Source of the DNA: Paulinella micropora
Taxonomy: Eukaryota; Cercozoa; Imbricatea; Euglyphida
Length of the DNA stretch: 52,260 bases
Assembly: GCA_009731375.1 (NCBI GenBank)
Contig: BJOX01000312.1
Coordinates: 154,476 to 206,735, forward strand
Direction: 5' to 3'
Both the position numbers and the translations under genes were made by a program. Shown here in pieces: positions 42,540-52,260 of the stretch (position 1 is its first letter; each line of letters starts with the position of its first letter). Under the pieces are notes generated by a model. The model was not told where the DNA came from. It made no database searches and saw only the letters and a program-made list of their open reading frames with translations.

Positions 42540-42990
42540 AGGTAAATGATTAACATACCTCGAGAGGGATGAGAGTACCCAGTTGATTCCAGAGAGCTTC
42601 CTGTTGAGCTGCAGAGCCTGTAGGTCCCAAATACTCCTGGTAGATGTCGTGGGCCGTCACGTTGGGATTGCACATCAGCGTGAGGGATGGTGTCGGTACC
42701 AATGGTTAATGAAGCAAATTTGTTTGCTTGTCCTTGATTGCCTTGAGTAGAACGTTCCTGTATTCGCCAGAGTAGTTGGTGAATAAATCTCTTTGAACTG
42801 CCTTGATTGCGTCCACGAGAGGTCCGTAGTGAGAGGAGTAGGTTTCCCTTCCTCTACTTCCTTCAGAAACTTCTTTTCAGAAGGCAGAAGACCATGGTAG
42901 ACGCCCAGTATGGTGAAAGGGTCCAAGCATTTCCTCTTGTGCTCCCGAATACGCGACAGGGGATCGTCATGGCGTGAGTTGGCAAACATT
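42540..42990 (-). pseudogene. Degraded leader exon upstream of Gag
   Basis: Protein-like sequence (DPFTILGVYHGLLPSEKKFL; VQRDLFTNYSGEYR; AHDIYQEYLGPTGSAAQQ) runs through one frame change and one in-frame TAA (about 42707) to a splice-donor-like CTCGAG/GTATGT at about 42560. A matching AG lies about 70 bases downstream before the Gag frame. It may be an N-terminal exon of the Gag protein or a separate decayed ORF. Confidence 0.4.
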
Positions 42991-45159
42991 CCACGTCACC
43001 AGGGGTAGGCCAGGCAGTGTTGGTACACTTGTAGAGCACGATGAGCAGCAAAGAGGATGATCTTGCTGGGTGATAAGGGGGTGACCCTAACACAAACAAA
43101 ACCAAACACATACTGTGTTGGTCGACTGCATAGAGTGTGGAAGAACAGAAATACGACACAAAAATGCAAAGACAGGTGAACGATCTGTCTCACATATGTG
43201 GTTTTTGATGACCTCTGATCTTCCACGTTCGTTGAGTAGTACCTTCCTCGTAGGAGGTGCTTTCAAATCGATCTGTCGACAGAGCACACAAAACTCGAGT
43301 GTGCAGTTTCCACTTGAAAGGACAATTCGAATTGTGAGTTTGGATACAACCCCAAGGGATAAATACACAACGAACTCTTATTAAAAGTTTCTACGGCTGC
43401 AAAAAGCCCTAACTCCTGAAAGTAGGTGAAATACCAGTAAATAGCTGAGAGGTCACTTCGTTTATTTACGTAGGTTTCTACTTGTTTGCAGACTTGCAGA
43501 CTTGGTTGCAACGTACGATCGTAGGTGAGCGTAGATTTTGAGTTGGTTTAGTGTCTCACTTGAAGTTGAATAAGTTGTATATAGCACTTGAAGGAGGGCT
43601 TCAAGTACAAGTTATTTCTTCAAGTAAAAAGTCCTGAACTTTCATTTGGGAAAGTCTTTCGGAGCCAAATGGCTGTGCACGCAGTGCACGGCAATTATCA
43701 TTTTTATGTTCTCTTGACTGTGTTCCCCAAAATTCAAAGTAAATTCTTATCTTCGGGAAATCGTGGAAAAAATGCAATGGAGAAGGGGAAAATGGCAATT
43801 GCTGTAAAAACTTTGATTAAATCGTTTGAAGTCATTCATGGACGAAATCGAAAGCTAGTTAGTGAAGTCGAAACGTCGTGCAGAGGAGAATCTAACGGGC
43901 CGGTCAAAAACAGTAAAATGTCAACGGTCACGATGGTTTTGGCAGGTCGTTAAAGTGCTCAGTCTAATATGTTTCGGTTGCTAGTGTTGTATGCGTAACT
44001 GAGTAACGGATGTGAGGGAGTTGAAGTGGAAGGATGAGTCGTGCGGTCAGAGTGAGAAAAATACAAGCTGATATGGGTAAAAAAGGAAATCACATTTGTA
44101 AAAATGGAAATTTGAAAGTTTCAAGTGCGCTCACGACGTGAAAATACTGGGAAAGTGGAACAAGTTTGAAATAAATTGTATTGTATTATAGTACGTTAAT
44201 AGTTCCTCTATGATTTATTATGATTTGTATTGTTATTCAGTAGTATCCTAGTATTAATATTAGTTACTAAGTTAATGCAGTCAATCAAGTTTTAGTACTT
44301 GTTCTGGTACTGGTGGCACCAGCTTGCAATCGTGACAGAGCAGGCGTTGTCACCTACCATTACCTCAGTTTTCAACTTTTACACATGTCGCCGCCGGTAC
44401 GTTTCGTGGCCAGGCAATATCTATTTCTGGATGATATATATACTGATTTAATCAACATTAATAACCGATACTACTGTCCTAACGATATGAAGCACCGACA
44501 GAGGCTGAGGAATACCTAAACTTGACTCTGAATGACCGTAGGCTCCGTAGCCTCCAGACCCAGGATAACCGACAGACCGGAACGGTAAGTCAGTAGTATT
44601 GCCATTATATACCGGGTGGGCCGGCATATTATATAACTGATGATATTAATACTAATAAGAGTCCAAGATGATGGAAAATGTGTAAGACTAGCGGAGCCAA
44701 AAACAACCAATGCAAACATCAGCCAATTCCCGTGGTCCGGCCTAAATTTGAACGATAATATATTCATGTCTAAAAAGTGTAACGGTCACTGATAGTAATA
44801 TTATCGTTACCGTGGCAGGTTAAGGGGTTAATATTGGTATTAATATTAATAACTTCCTCTTATTGTGTCTGGGTTGACACAGGGGTATATTAAAGTAGCG
44901 CATATTTACCTATCTGCGCCTACACCGCCAATATTATACATATTTGATAATAATAAATACTAACACTACGATTTATTTAGATAAACTCTGTTTGTTACAA
45001 AATATTATATAAAATATTACTACGTGACCAATAGTATATATATACAAAGGATGCTCTGTACCTGTTACAGTAACTGACTACTACCTTTGCAGCCTGTAGC
45101 TGTGTTATAAAATATATTGACTTCTGTATAAAATCTAGTGTTGATAACTAAGATTTCTC
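42991..45159. other. AT-rich region upstream of the Gag element
   Basis: No gene that I can support. Short frames, for example 43588-43953 plus, lack recognisable motifs. The region contains the right arm of the inverted repeat and many TAATATTA-type segments. Composition matches 11.1-14.05 kb. Confidence 0.55.
44846..44925 (+). repeat. Right arm of long-range inverted repeat
   Basis: Matches the reverse complement of 11934-12035. Positions 44886-44925 are identical over 40 bp to the left arm, and the flanking part aligns with gaps. The two arms are about 33 kb apart. Confidence 0.85.
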
Positions 45160-51723
<6,564 letters not shown>

Positions 51724-52000
51724 CTATAGATATCAATATAGATACGTTTGGTTTTTATATAGATACCTATAGATATCAATATAGATATGTTTGGTTTTTT
51801 ATATAGATAGGTATAGATATATTTGGTCCTTCAGCGCTGGATATTCGAGGCAAGATCTATTTCACCCGTCACCAGATAGATAGATAGATAGAGAGAGAGA
51901 GAAAGAGAGAGAAAGAGAGAAAGAAAGAGAGATAGATAGATAGATAGATCGATAGGTAGGTAGGTAGGTAGGTAGGTAGGTAGGTAGGTAGGTAGGTAGG

Positions 52001-52034
<34 letters not shown>
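51724..52034. repeat. GATATC-type repeats, unique spacer, then GA/GATA/GGTA/CAGA arrays
   Basis: An imperfect duplication (atagatatcaatatagata ... tttggtttt) at 51724-51810, a short unique spacer, then tetramer arrays from 51873. No exon was seen upstream of 51723. Confidence 0.75.
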
Positions 52035-52036
<2 letters not shown>

Positions 52037-52260
52037 TGAGATATCGACTAATGTCAGAAAAAAGGAGCTTCTGATTTCGTCAACCAAGGAAGTCTGTGAA
52101 TAAAGTATTGACCCGATGCCCAGCTAAGCCGTGATGTTTGCACGGAAGGGACTGATACAGGCGATACCAAAGCTCCCTAGTACCAGGCGGGGCCAGGGCT
52201 CGTTCCATAAGCGCCCCTTGCAGAACGAGCTCCCACCTCCATTACAGAGGGCCCAGTAAG
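52035..52260. repeat. Dispersed repeat family C, copy 5 (runs off the window)
   Basis: Same orientation and left end as copies 1 to 4, preceded by GATA/CAGA arrays. Small differences (gtgaataaagtattga) show that it is a separate copy and not an assembly duplicate. Confidence 0.8.

Overview
The window is nuclear DNA from a microsatellite-rich eukaryote, most likely an alga or other protist. The evidence is GT-AG introns, pentatricopeptide-repeat (PPR) and WNK-type coding exons, tRNA-derived SINEs and LINE-type reverse transcriptase, with no bacterial operon structure. I cannot name the species. The assembly has long N gaps (1551-1851, 3560-3959, 20849-21061, 23240-23311, 27177-27511, 35800-35838, 46415-46660) and several 10-N joins. 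Many gaps are edged by poly-G or poly-C.

Layout. (1) 1-3.02 kb: head-to-tail tRNA-derived SINE copies separated by AAT arrays. (2) 3.1-11.07 kb, plus strand: a PPR-protein gene read from nine small exons, whose introns are almost entirely microsatellite plus a GATA-flanked dispersed repeat and a TATG-embedded repeat. (3) 11.1-14.05 kb: AT-rich, no recognisable gene, one arm of a long-range inverted repeat. (4) 14.06-29.70 kb, minus strand: about 15.6 kb of same-strand coding sequence broken by frameshifts and gaps. In coding order it reads unknown N-terminal regions, a Ulp1/C48-like SUMO protease, R/S- and S/P-rich linkers, a USP/C19-like deubiquitinase, unknown helical regions, RNase H, then a LINE-type reverse transcriptase. 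I read it as one giant degenerate non-LTR retroelement. Four degenerate tandem repeats lie just upstream of its first ATG. (5) 30.77-37.77 kb: pentanucleotide satellite DNA, (TACTA)n then about 5.7 kb of (AGGAT)n then (TACTA)n, with a Tc1/mariner-IS630 transposase fossil inside. (6) 37.77-42.99 kb, minus strand: a Gag-protease polyprotein with downstream ORF and no RT. (7) 43-45.16 kb: AT-rich, the second arm of the inverted repeat. (8) 45.16-51.72 kb, minus strand: the 3' part of a WNK-like kinase gene, ten phase-consistent exons carrying an OSR1_C-type (CCT) domain and a Q/P-rich tail. Several exons have partial duplicate copies in the flanking microsatellites. (9) 51.86-52.26 kb: microsatellite plus another copy of the GATA-flanked repeat.

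The two host genes thus flank a transposon island of about 34 kb. The most novel-looking content is the retroelement that joins a SUMO-protease-like and a ubiquitin-protease-like domain with RNase H placed before RT. Next are the pairing of each dispersed repeat family with one microsatellite motif, and the exon copies inside microsatellites.
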